Shown piece after piece: positions 16,624 to 24,246 of a stretch of DNA of 52,201 bases; the first letter of the stretch is position 1, and every line of letters begins with the position of its first letter. Origin of the DNA: an uncultured Desulfovibrio sp. (GTDB lineage Bacteria > Desulfobacterota > Desulfovibrionia > Desulfovibrionales > Desulfovibrionaceae). The notes under the pieces are model-generated. The model saw only the letters and a program-made list of their open reading frames with translations. It had not been told where the DNA came from and made no database searches. A program made the translations under genes and the position numbers. Location: contig USBZ01000007.1 in the NCBI GenBank assembly GCA_900553065.1, positions 1 through 52,201 of the forward strand, written 5' to 3'.

Positions 16624-17222
16624 TGCAGTCCGCTTCCCCGCGCACCGCAACGCTCTCCCGCTCAACGGGCGAAACCTCGGTCAGGCTGGAGCTTGCGCTG
16701 GAAGGTACGGGACAGTGCACGATTTCCACGGGCTTCGGCATGCTCGATCACATGCTGACGCTCCTGGCCTTCTGGGCGCATTTCGATCTTCGCCTGACCT
16801 GTTCCGGCGACATGCATGTGGATGCGCATCACACGACGGAAGATGTGGCGCTCTGCCTCGGTCAGGCTCTGTACGAAGCGCTGGGAGACCGAAAGGGCAT
16901 TGCCCGCACCGGCTGGGCCAGAGTTCCCATGGACGAGGCGCTGGCCGACGTGACCGTCGACCTGTCCGGCCGCCCCTGGCTGGAATTCCGCGGCGACGAG
17001 CTGCTGCCCCCCGTCATGTCCGGCGAAGAAAAGGATGTGTGGAGGGAATTCTACAAGGCTTTTGCTTCGGCGGCCCGGTGCAATCTTCACATTTCCTTCC
17101 AGTACGGCAAGAACGGACATCACCTGCTGGAATCCGCCGCCAAGGGTCTGGGACTTGCGCTGGCGCAGGCTGTTCGACGCAGCGACGACCGTATGCCCAG
17201 CACCAAAGGGAGTCTTGACTGA
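16620..17222 (+). CDS. hisB: Imidazoleglycerol-phosphate dehydratase
   Basis: A 200-residue enzyme of histidine synthesis that dehydrates imidazole glycerol phosphate to imidazole acetol phosphate. Manganese-binding motifs are visible: GMLDHML, HHTTED and, near the end, GHHLLESAAK. It is the single-domain form, without the phosphatase domain found in E. coli HisB. The ATG overlaps the tatC stop, with GGAGGA a few bases upstream, so it is translationally coupled. hisA lies one gene further on, separated by a lipoprotein gene. ATG 16620 and 16623 are both possible starts. Confidence 0.97.
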   Translation: MMQSASPRTATLSRSTGETSVRLELALEGTGQCTISTGFGMLDHMLTLLAFWAHFDLRLTCSGDMHVDAHHTTEDVALCLGQALYEALGDRKGIARTGWARVPMDEALADVTVDLSGRPWLEFRGDELLPPVMSGEEKDVWREFYKAFASAARCNLHISFQYGKNGHHLLESAAKGLGLALAQAVRRSDDRMPSTKGSLD

Positions 17223-17857
17223 TGCGTTTCCGCCATTTTCTCCTCGTTCTGTGCAGTCTCTGTCTTCTGGCCGGCTGCCAGAAGGCCCCCGAACAGCAGC
17301 GCCTCATCATGCCCGATCTTGTGGTGGCCGTGGCGCCCTTCACTCAGCCCACGCAGACGACCGAACTGCTCTCCGGCTTCATTCCCGAAGATCAGCAGAA
17401 GATCTCGGACCAGACGCTGGCACAGCTCGATGATCTCTTCCGCGGCAAGCTGGACCGCTCCAAGCACCCCTACGTCTTTCTGAGCAACGCCGACATCCGC
17501 GGCGACATGGCCAGAGATGAACGCGGCCGCCGCAGCGCCCTCGTCACCTGGGCCGAGCGTGCGAGAAAAGCCGGGGCCGACATGATCATCGTTCCCCAGA
17601 TCATCACCATGCAGGAACGCGTCGGCGGCAAGGCTGGCGTGGTTACGGCGGCAGCCGTCAATGAGGACTTCTACCTCATCGACGCCCGCGAGCCCGCAAC
17701 GCTCGTCATGCGTACCCATTTTGCCGAAGAACAGAAGCCCCTCGCCAACGACCTCACCAAAATAGGCGCCTTCTTCCGGCGCGGCGGCAGCTGGCTCACG
17801 GCCCAGGAACTGGCCGCCGAAGGCATGGACAAGGCCGTGGAGGAGTTCGGATTATGA
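17222..17857 (+). CDS. Conserved lipoprotein of unknown function between hisB and hisA
   Basis: A 211-residue protein with a lipoprotein signal peptide: basic start, hydrophobic stretch and lipobox LAGC with the modified Cys at residue 19. The mature part has segments like VVAVAPFTQP, PYVFLSNADIRGDM and GADMIIVPQI that suggest an alpha/beta fold resembling envelope proteins that build on a FlgT/LpoB-like or TolB-N-like domain, but I cannot name the family. Its ATG overlaps the hisB stop by one base (TGATG) and its stop overlaps the hisA start (ATGA), so it is locked into the histidine run although it must act in the envelope. No histidine-pathway role is apparent. Confidence 0.85.
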   Translation: MRFRHFLLVLCSLCLLAGCQKAPEQQRLIMPDLVVAVAPFTQPTQTTELLSGFIPEDQQKISDQTLAQLDDLFRGKLDRSKHPYVFLSNADIRGDMARDERGRRSALVTWAERARKAGADMIIVPQIITMQERVGGKAGVVTAAAVNEDFYLIDAREPATLVMRTHFAEEQKPLANDLTKIGAFFRRGGSWLTAQELAAEGMDKAVEEFGL

Positions 17858-18591
17858 TCATCTTTCCCGCTGTCGATCTGCAGGACGGCAAGGCCGTACG
17901 ACTGAAGCAGGGACGGGCGGAGGAATCCACCGTCTTCAACGACGATCCCGTTGCCGCGGCCCTGCACTGGCAGGAGCAGGGCGCCGAGTGGCTGCATCTC
18001 ATTGATCTCGACGGCGCTTTTCAGGGCAAAAGCGTCAATGCCGACATCGTGGCCCGCATCAGCGCGGCGCTGAACATTCCCATTGAACTTGGCGGCGGCG
18101 TACGCGACGAAGACGCGGCCCGCATGTGGTTCGATGCCGGTGTGACGCGTCTCATCATCGGTACCATGGCGCTTGAAAAGCCCGAGGAATATGCCCGACT
18201 CTGCTCTCTCTTCCCCGGCAGAATCGGTGTTTCCCTCGACGCCGTGGACGGACGCCTCAAGACCCGCGGCTGGGTTGCCGATGCCGGTCTTACCGTCGAT
18301 GAAGTGCTGCCCCGCCTGATCGGCGACGGCACGGCCTTCATCATCTATACCGACATTGCCAGAGACGGCATGCAGAGCGGCGTCAATCTGCCCATGCTCT
18401 CCCACCTTGCCCGCACAAGCTCCGTGCCGGTGGTGGCAGCCGGCGGCGTGGCCACGCTGGACGACATCAAGGCGCTCTATCCTCTCAGCGTCACCGCCAA
18501 TCTGGAAGGCGCCATATCCGGTCGCGCCATTTATGAAGGCACGCTCAATCTTCCCGAAGCCATGCAGTGGATACGGGATCAGAAAGTCTGA
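17854..18591 (+). CDS. hisA: 1-(5-phosphoribosyl)-5-[(5-phosphoribosylamino)methylideneamino]imidazole-4-carboxamide isomerase
   Basis: A 245-residue (beta/alpha)8-barrel isomerase of histidine synthesis (ProFAR to PRFAR). The two catalytic aspartates are Asp8 in AVDLQDGK and Asp129 in SLDAVDG; the phosphate-binding GGGVR and AAGGV segments are present. Length is normal. It is the last gene of the tatB-tatC-hisB-lipoprotein-hisA run, starting inside the lipoprotein stop codon, and a terminator follows. HisH and HisF, which use its product, are not in the window. Confidence 0.97.
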   Translation: MIIFPAVDLQDGKAVRLKQGRAEESTVFNDDPVAAALHWQEQGAEWLHLIDLDGAFQGKSVNADIVARISAALNIPIELGGGVRDEDAARMWFDAGVTRLIIGTMALEKPEEYARLCSLFPGRIGVSLDAVDGRLKTRGWVADAGLTVDEVLPRLIGDGTAFIIYTDIARDGMQSGVNLPMLSHLARTSSVPVVAAGGVATLDDIKALYPLSVTANLEGAISGRAIYEGTLNLPEAMQWIRDQKV

Positions 18592-18615
18592 CCAGGACTG
18601 ATTGAAACCATCCAG

Positions 18616-18650
18616 GGCCCCTCGTCCGAAACGACGAAGGGCCTTTTTCT
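18616..18650 (+). terminator. Terminator after hisA
   Basis: 11-base stem (18616-18626 with 18633-18643, one mismatch) followed by TTTTTCTTT. Confidence 0.85.
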
Positions 18651-18909
18651 TTCTGTCCGAACCGGAGAAACGAAGAACGGAAAAACGTATGGGCGACTTT
18701 TCTTTCCTCAGCGCGGCAGCTGCACAAAACCGCCATGCCGCGGCACGGACACGGAATCGACATATTTCGTTCATACCCGGGCAACAGCTGACCGGTAAAA
18801 GGATGTCGGACACAGACTGCAGACTGCACTCCCCCCGGGCATCCTGAACACTCTCTTCCTTCCAGATTCAGGATGCCCGACTCCTATTTGTCGTGTCCCG
18901 GAGTTCTTC
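18651..18909 (+). promoter_or_regulatory. Intergenic region with a 12-base perfect inverted repeat
   Basis: About 260 bases between the hisA terminator and the next gene. The only clear structure is GGGCATCCTGAA (18837-18848) and its perfect complement TTCAGGATGCCC (18867-18878) around an 18-base pyrimidine-rich spacer, ending about 31 bases before the next start codon. No T run follows, so a regulatory or RNA-leader role is more likely than termination. Confidence 0.45.
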
Positions 18910-20166
18910 ATGCATATTTTCTGTTGCGGCGGCATCGGCGAACACGGAAGAAGCTGTCTCCTGCTGAAGGCCGACGACGGTTCATGGCTTATGGTGGACT
19001 GCGGCGTCGCTCATGAATTCACGCCCGGTCATCCCGGACGCTATCCCTCTCTTCCCGCCGATCTGCCCGATACTTTTCCGCTGCTGCTGACCCATACCCA
19101 TGAAGATCACGTTGCCGCCATCCCCCGGCTCATCGCCGAAGGGTTCCGCCCGCAGGTGTACGCCACTCCGCTGACGGTCGAACTTTCTCCCGGCTACTGC
19201 CGAACCTGGCTCAAAGCCGTGGACAAGGCCATTGCGGCATCCGGAGGCAGGCGTCCGTATCGCGAAGAGGATATTTCCGCCATTGCATGGCATCCACTGC
19301 AGGAAGGCAGAATATGCCGCATCGGCCCCTGGACGCTGCGGCACGGCATGGCGGCCCACGCTCCCGGCTCCTGCTGGTTTATCCTGTCCCATGCAGAGCG
19401 TCCTTCCTTCTCCATAGGCATAAGCGGCGACTGGACCACCAAAAGTGCGGTCTATCCCTCTCCGGAATTTCCCCCCTGCGACCTTTTCATTACCGACGCC
19501 TCCGGCTCCGAAAAGGACGACGAGGGCAGAGAACAACTGGAAACGCTGCTGTCGTGCTTTCGGGAAAGGCCGATTCTTCTGCCGCTGCCCGTCGTCGGCC
19601 GCTCTCAGGAAATGCTGGCCGTCATGGCGGCCATGCCGGAGCTTGCCGGCACGGCCGGAGCGGTCGTCATGGATAGAGCGCTGGTGAACGGACTCGACAT
19701 CTGGCTCAAGGACAAGGATATTTCCGCCCGGGGACGTGCGGCCCTCATCCGGGCAAAACAGCTTTTTGAAAGCGGGCAATGGCTTGCCGTCTCGCGCACA
19801 GAGGACATTCCCCACGGTCCCCGCGTCATCGGCACGGCGAACGCCATGCTCAGCAGCGGCCTTTCCGCCGCTGCAGGCAGGCAGGTGCTCGCCGAAGACG
19901 GCCTGATTCTCTTCAGCGGACACGCCGCTCCGGGAACGCCGGGACGACAGCTTCTGGACAGCGGCCATCCGCAGATCCGCCGTCTGCCGTGGAAAGTTCA
20001 TCCCTCCATGCGCGACGTGGAAAAGGCGGCATCCGCCGTCCGCCCTTCCGCCATGATTCTCGTGCATACGCCTCTCGACAGGGCCCGGATCATGGCAGCT
20101 CAGCTCGAATCCCGCTGCGGAACCAAGGTGTTCGCCCCTGCCGTAGGCGATATTCTGACGATCTGA
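18910..20166 (+). CDS. Metallo-beta-lactamase fold hydrolase, RNase J/beta-CASP-like
   Basis: A 418-residue protein with the metal-binding motif H-x-H-x-D-H at residues 62-67 (THTHEDH) and a later ISGDW segment that supplies another metal ligand. The second half has a GHAAPGTPG segment and near the end a VHPSMRDVEKAASAVRPSAMILVHTP-like region (written in parts: VHPSMRDVEKAA, then ILVHTP), matching the order of beta-CASP nucleases such as RNase J. It is shorter than RNase J (about 550 residues) and lacks its C-terminal domain, so it may be a different nuclease or hydrolase of this class. The gene stands alone; a 12-base inverted repeat lies upstream. Confidence 0.78.
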   Translation: MHIFCCGGIGEHGRSCLLLKADDGSWLMVDCGVAHEFTPGHPGRYPSLPADLPDTFPLLLTHTHEDHVAAIPRLIAEGFRPQVYATPLTVELSPGYCRTWLKAVDKAIAASGGRRPYREEDISAIAWHPLQEGRICRIGPWTLRHGMAAHAPGSCWFILSHAERPSFSIGISGDWTTKSAVYPSPEFPPCDLFITDASGSEKDDEGREQLETLLSCFRERPILLPLPVVGRSQEMLAVMAAMPELAGTAGAVVMDRALVNGLDIWLKDKDISARGRAALIRAKQLFESGQWLAVSRTEDIPHGPRVIGTANAMLSSGLSAAAGRQVLAEDGLILFSGHAAPGTPGRQLLDSGHPQIRRLPWKVHPSMRDVEKAASAVRPSAMILVHTPLDRARIMAAQLESRCGTKVFAPAVGDILTI

Positions 20167-20348
20167 GTCTCCGGCAAAGAGCAACTGCCGCCTGCCGGAC
20201 AGCCCGTCATCCGCATGGGAATCGATCCGGCAATGCTCCCCTCACCCCTCATCAGCCCGGTCATCGGTCGTTTCAGCGTGTTCATCGACTTCCGCTCTGC
20301 CCGTCTTTTTCTGATCGACCTTCAGATTCCCGCATAGCCGCATACATG

Positions 20349-20383
20349 AAAAAGCGCAGCGCCTCATCTGAGAGGCGCTGCGC
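20349..20383 (-). terminator. Terminator after the EamA transporter gene
   Basis: Perfect 12-base stem (20354-20365 with 20372-20383) followed on the minus strand by TTTTT. It may also slow transcripts from the opposite gene. Confidence 0.9.
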
Positions 20384-20421
20384 TCCAATGCGTCGAGAAC
20401 GTTGCAGGGGCTGCGGAAAGT

Positions 20422-21294
20422 CTACCGCCTTACGGTAAGCAGCAGCACGGAGCCGATGACCAGCGCGCAGCCCACCCAGCCTATGAAGGAAAAGTTCTCA
20501 TTCCAGAGCCACCAGCACAGAAGCGTACTGACCACCGGTTCCAGATTGCCCAGAATGGCAGCCTGCACGGGCGAAAGATACCGCAGCGACTGACCGTACC
20601 AGAAGTAGGAAACATAGGTGGATACAAAGCTGAGAATGAAAAGCGCCGTTGCCGCGTGGAGCGTAATGCTGTTGAACGTGGCGAAGAAGGCCAGCACCAG
20701 CGCGGCGGGAAGGAACGTGAAGGCAAACAGCGCCTGTGTGGAATAGCGGTCCTTGTACCATGCAAAGAAGAGGAACTGAAAGGCATAGGTAAAGCCGGAA
20801 AGAAGACCGCAGCCGATGCCGATATAGGAGACTTCGCCGCCGAGACTGCCGCCGGAAAGACAGACCAGACTTGTGCCTATCATGGCCAGAGTCAGCGCGG
20901 CGAGCTTCGCCTTGTTGATCGCCTCATGGAACAGAATACGGGAAAAGAGAGCCACCCAGGCCGGAGCCGTGAACATGAGAATGATGGCAATGGCGCCGCC
21001 GCTCTTCTGGATGGAGATCTGCAGAGAAAGAATAACGAGGGAAACGTTGATGGCGCCGAAAAGCACCATGCTCACGAAATCCCGTCCGGAAGCCTTCAGG
21101 CCGCCGCGAAGCAGCGCATGCACAAGAAAACACAGTCCGGAAATGGCCATGCGCCAGAAGGCCACCGAAGCGGGATCCATGCCCTCGGCAAAACATATGC
21201 GGGAAACCGGACCGATAATGGCCCATGCCAGTGCGGCCAGTACGCAGTAGATCGTACCGATCAGGAAACCGCGACTGCTGAGATCTGCCTTCAT
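20422..21294 (-). CDS. EamA/DMT superfamily transporter
   Basis: A 290-residue inner-membrane protein with ten predicted helices in two EamA repeats (about residues 12-145 and 155-288), typical of drug/metabolite transporters of the RhaT/YdcZ/EamA group. The second repeat carries a canonical Y-x-x-Q-S-L-R-Y-L-S-P-V-Q-A segment and ILGNLEPV. Such proteins usually export amino acids or metabolites; no substrate is evident. It starts 3 bases after the stop of the B3/B4-domain gene, with GGAG in the overlap, so the two form an operon. The strong terminator downstream ends it. Confidence 0.9.
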   Translation of the reverse strand: MKADLSSRGFLIGTIYCVLAALAWAIIGPVSRICFAEGMDPASVAFWRMAISGLCFLVHALLRGGLKASGRDFVSMVLFGAINVSLVILSLQISIQKSGGAIAIILMFTAPAWVALFSRILFHEAINKAKLAALTLAMIGTSLVCLSGGSLGGEVSYIGIGCGLLSGFTYAFQFLFFAWYKDRYSTQALFAFTFLPAALVLAFFATFNSITLHAATALFILSFVSTYVSYFWYGQSLRYLSPVQAAILGNLEPVVSTLLCWWLWNENFSFIGWVGCALVIGSVLLLTVRR

Positions 21295-21297
21295 GAC

Positions 21298-21966
21298 CTA
21301 TTTCTCCAGTATTCCGGAACAAAGTGCGCTGACGCCCGTCAGTCGGCTGAACCGCCCGCAGGCCAGCTCCAGGGCCTTTTCCAGATTTTCACGGGCGGAA
21401 AAAGAATAAATAACCGTCAGGATTCTGCGGCTCTCAAACGTCACCATGGCCCGCGTGGAATCACTGCTGGGACTGCCTACAGGGCCGGCCTCGTCGGCCA
21501 GAAGCGGCATGCATTCCAGATCCACGTTGTCCTTGCCGATACCGGCATAGCACTCTCCGGGCAGACCGCGACGCAGCGTTACCGTGCCCTGCAGGTGATC
21601 CCTGTCATACGAGCCCAGCGAAAAGCCCGTTTCCAGCGATACCAGATTGTTCACGTCCACCACGGTATTGATGCGGTACAGCTCCTTCCCCTGCCGGATA
21701 CGGCGGTACAAAGCCTCGGACGAGACGCGCCAGCGCCCCGGATCCTTGCCGCAGGCACGGTATCCCTTCCGGGATTCTCCGAGATTGGGCATCTCCGCCA
21801 GAGGCGTATGCTCCAGATGTTCCCGCAAAGCGGCAAGCACGGGCGCAAAGGCCGCCCGGATCTCGTCTCCCGACTCCTTCGGTTCGGCCTCGTACGTCAG
21901 CCAGCCCAGACGGCAGTCCGGACAGAGAGAACGTATTTCGTCATCCATGCGCATATCGGGCGTCAT
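21298..21966 (-). CDS. B3/B4 tRNA-editing-like domain protein
   Basis: A 222-residue protein resembling the B3/B4 domain of phenylalanyl-tRNA synthetase beta subunit, found also as free-standing proteins. Characteristic segments are GKDPGRWRVSSEAL, LYRINTVVDVNNLVSLE and GFSLGSYD, followed by a GRGL-like ECYAGIGKDNVDLE part. In PheRS this domain clears mischarged Tyr-tRNA; the role of the free-standing forms is mostly unproven. Start is supported by GGAG upstream. It is co-transcribed with an EamA transporter, which may hint at handling of amino acids or their analogues. Confidence 0.82.
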   Translation of the reverse strand: MTPDMRMDDEIRSLCPDCRLGWLTYEAEPKESGDEIRAAFAPVLAALREHLEHTPLAEMPNLGESRKGYRACGKDPGRWRVSSEALYRRIRQGKELYRINTVVDVNNLVSLETGFSLGSYDRDHLQGTVTLRRGLPGECYAGIGKDNVDLECMPLLADEAGPVGSPSSDSTRAMVTFESRRILTVIYSFSARENLEKALELACGRFSRLTGVSALCSGILEK

Positions 21967-22116
21967 GATATCTGCTCCAGAATAAAAATTTCGACCGTAT
22001 TTTAAGGATCATCACTCCGGGACTGCGTTGCGCCGCAAGCCCCGGCGGCAACGCACGCACAGCATCCCCATCAAAGGCGGATGCCCTGATTCACCGTGAA
22101 ATTGTCCCGATATATG

Positions 22117-22146
22117 AAAAAAGCCGCCTGTTTTACACAGGCGGCT
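22117..22146 (-). terminator. Terminator after tRNA-Ala
   Basis: Perfect 9-base stem (22122-22130 with 22138-22146) lies 7 bases past the tRNA CCA end, followed on the minus strand by a run of T residues. Confidence 0.9.
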
Positions 22147-22153
22147 GAAATTC

Positions 22154-22229
<76 letters not shown>

Positions 22230-22310
22230 GTTGCAGGTGTAGATCTGACAGATTCGAAGAGATTCGTCAAGAAAAATCTGTCCGTCTTCGTATTTTTCCG
22301 GTCAGTTTTT

Positions 22311-22616
22311 TTATTCCATCCTGTCCAGCGCGTCCAGAACGCCCTGCAGCGTACCCTCTTCGCGGGCTTCACGCATGAGGCGGCCGATGAACTGAAGCTG
22401 ACGACGTCTGGCCTCGAATCCGGACAGTCTGTCGTATTCGTCCAGAGCTTCCTTGAGATCCGGGGGCAGCGGCAGCTTTTCCCGCTTGACGGCGGGAATC
22501 CGGGCAAGGCGTTCTCCCACGACCTGAAGCGCGGCACTGTCACGTTTCTTCTGGGAACGGCTTACGCGTTCCTGCTCTTCCTCGCCGCCTATCTGATAAC
22601 GGTTCTTGCGGGGCAT
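22311..22616 (-). CDS. darP: Short DarP/YjgA-like ribosome-associated protein (DUF615)
   Basis: A 101-residue protein matching the N-terminal half of E. coli YjgA/DarP: an alternating basic/acidic start, VSRSQKKRDSAALQVVGERL, PLPPDLKEALDEYDRL and GFEARRRQLQFIGRLMRE. YjgA binds late 50S ribosome precursors. E. coli YjgA is about 180 residues, so the C-terminal half is missing here; the short form seems normal in this lineage but I cannot verify it. Its ATG overlaps the stop of the upstream gene (TAATG), so the two are co-translated, and tRNA-Ala lies just downstream. Confidence 0.8.
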   Translation of the reverse strand: MPRKNRYQIGGEEEQERVSRSQKKRDSAALQVVGERLARIPAVKREKLPLPPDLKEALDEYDRLSGFEARRRQLQFIGRLMREAREEGTLQGVLDALDRME

Positions 22617-22993
22617 TACTGCTGTACCTCGGGTCCGCTCTCGTCAGGATTGAAATTGGCGCTCTCTTCCATCTCCAGCGTATCAATCTTCTCTTCCAGC
22701 CATTCCATCAGCGCGCGGGCCGTGTGATAGTTGAACAGCACCCGGGAGTGAATATGACGGGTGATCACGCGCTCCTCTTCGTCAAAGGGCACCACTTCCG
22801 CGCCGAAGGCGCCGTCGGGCTCCACGGCCCGTTCGGAAAACGAAGGAAGCTTGTCGCTTTCCACGTAGAAGTTCACCTCTATTTCACCCTGCGGATTGAT
22901 GCCGCCCCATACGCCGTGCGTGTACTGAAGACGGCAGTCGGGATCCTGGCTGTACTCGTAGCGCACTCTGCTGGGATATCTGATCTGACTCAT
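22616..22993 (-). CDS. Conserved protein of unknown function, coupled to darP
   Basis: A 125-residue acidic cytoplasmic protein with no signal peptide or membrane segment. A conspicuous segment is YTHGVWGGINPQGEIEVNFY near residues 24-43, followed by VITRHIHSRVLFNYHTARALMEWL in the second half (parts: VITRHIHSRV, then NYHTARALMEWL) and an acidic tail. I do not recognise a named family; the HIHSRV...ARAL pattern is reminiscent of small beta-strand-rich bacterial proteins such as DUF3467 but that is only a resemblance. GAGAGG precedes the ATG. The stop overlaps the darP start, so a ribosome-related role is possible. Confidence 0.75.
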   Translation of the reverse strand: MSQIRYPSRVRYEYSQDPDCRLQYTHGVWGGINPQGEIEVNFYVESDKLPSFSERAVEPDGAFGAEVVPFDEEERVITRHIHSRVLFNYHTARALMEWLEEKIDTLEMEESANFNPDESGPEVQQ

Positions 22994-23202
22994 GCAAACC
23001 TCTCAAAAATAGCCGCCCCTCAGGCGGAGCCGAATTTCCTTTCATAGCCCGCCTTGCCCTGCAAGTAAAGAATATCCTCCCTTCCGCACACCGTTTCCGC
23101 CCCCGTCTCCCCTTGACGGAACGACGGCCGCGCGGCACATTGAAACACTCCCGGCGGCACAGGCGGTGCTGCCTGTCCGACACTACTGCAAGAGGAATTT
23201 CC

Positions 23203-23766
23203 ATGAGCAATCATACCAAGGAAACGCTGCAGGTTCGTCCTGTTTTCGATTTTGAACTGCTGCTCGGTCTTCTTTCCGAAAAACGTCTGGGCGGAAAGGT
23301 CGTGGAAGAGCTGGCCGAAGTATGGGAACGCTGGCTTCCCAAGCTGCATGCCATCAAGCTGGAAACCGGCAAGGGCCGCTATCTCGCCCTGTGGCTCGAC
23401 ACCGACGTGGAGGAAGAAGTCGACAGGGAATGGGCAAAGTCCGCAGAATACGGATACCGGCTGAGCGCTCTTGCCCAGACCATGTGCCAGTGCGCCGTCT
23501 ACCAGCTCATGCCCGAAGTCGAAGAAGCGGGCTGCGCTCCCGCACCGCAGCCCACGGAAACCCTCCGCGAAGCTCTTGCCGCCGAAGGTCTGGACTATCA
23601 GGACGTGACCCATTCCATGCTTCCCAAGTTCAGCGTGCTCACGCCCTATCCCTTCCACGGCGCCTGCGACATCTGCTATCTTCGCAAGGAATGCCCCAAG
23701 GCCAACGGTCAGGCCAACCAGTTCCGTACCTTTGAAATCGGCGCGGATCCTCAGCAGAAGGCGTAG
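23203..23766 (+). CDS. Conserved protein with C-terminal C-x2-C-x5-C motif
   Basis: A 187-residue soluble protein I cannot assign to a family. The first part (LQVRPVFDFELLLGLL, WLPKLHAIKLE) looks helical and amphipathic. Near the end is GACDICYLRKECPK, with cysteines at 155, 158 and 164, which could bind zinc or an iron-sulfur centre together with Cys from the MCQC segment (middle of the protein). The start is set by AGAGGAA at 23191-23197; a longer frame from 23113 adds 30 Arg-rich residues with no support. dgkA starts 2 bases after its stop, so the two form an operon. Confidence 0.72.
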   Translation: MSNHTKETLQVRPVFDFELLLGLLSEKRLGGKVVEELAEVWERWLPKLHAIKLETGKGRYLALWLDTDVEEEVDREWAKSAEYGYRLSALAQTMCQCAVYQLMPEVEEAGCAPAPQPTETLREALAAEGLDYQDVTHSMLPKFSVLTPYPFHGACDICYLRKECPKANGQANQFRTFEIGADPQQKA

Positions 23767-23768
23767 CC

Positions 23769-24143
23769 ATGAATCGAGAACATCTGAAGGAAGGGTTCTT
23801 TCACATCTTCAAGGCCGCAGGCTACTCTCTGGCAGGACTTGCCACCGGTCTGCGGCTCAGCCTTGCCTTCCGGCAGGAAACGGGCGTCCTCGTTCTTCTC
23901 GTGATTCTGCTTGCGGCCTTCGGCAAGCCCGTGACCACATGGCTCATCGCCGTCGGCGCATGGCTGCTCGTGATGATGGCCGAACTCATCAACACCGCCA
24001 TTGAAGAGGCCCTCAACCTCATCACGCGCGATTACAACATCGCCGTGAAAAACGCCAAGGACATGGCCTCCGCCGCCGTGTTCCTCATGCTCGCCCTGAA
24101 CGCCGCGCTGTGGCTGTGCATATTCGTTCTGGATCTCTTCTAA
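23769..24143 (+). CDS. dgkA: Diacylglycerol kinase (DgkA family)
   Basis: A 124-residue inner-membrane kinase that phosphorylates diacylglycerol to phosphatidic acid, recycling lipid left over from phosphoglycerol transfer, or in some bacteria undecaprenol. Three membrane helices are visible, with the signature AELINTAIEEALNLI and a following D-Y-N-I-x-V-K-x-A-K-D catalytic/metal segment. Length is normal. It follows the cysteine-motif gene by 2 bases. Confidence 0.93.
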   Translation: MNREHLKEGFFHIFKAAGYSLAGLATGLRLSLAFRQETGVLVLLVILLAAFGKPVTTWLIAVGAWLLVMMAELINTAIEEALNLITRDYNIAVKNAKDMASAAVFLMLALNAALWLCIFVLDLF

Positions 24144-24246
24144 ATCATTCCGCTTTTCCGCCCGATACCGGAACTGCCCGACGCGGGCGGAAAAGCGCCG
24201 GCCGCTCAGACCGGATACGACCGCGTCACTGCCGCACAGGAATCCC

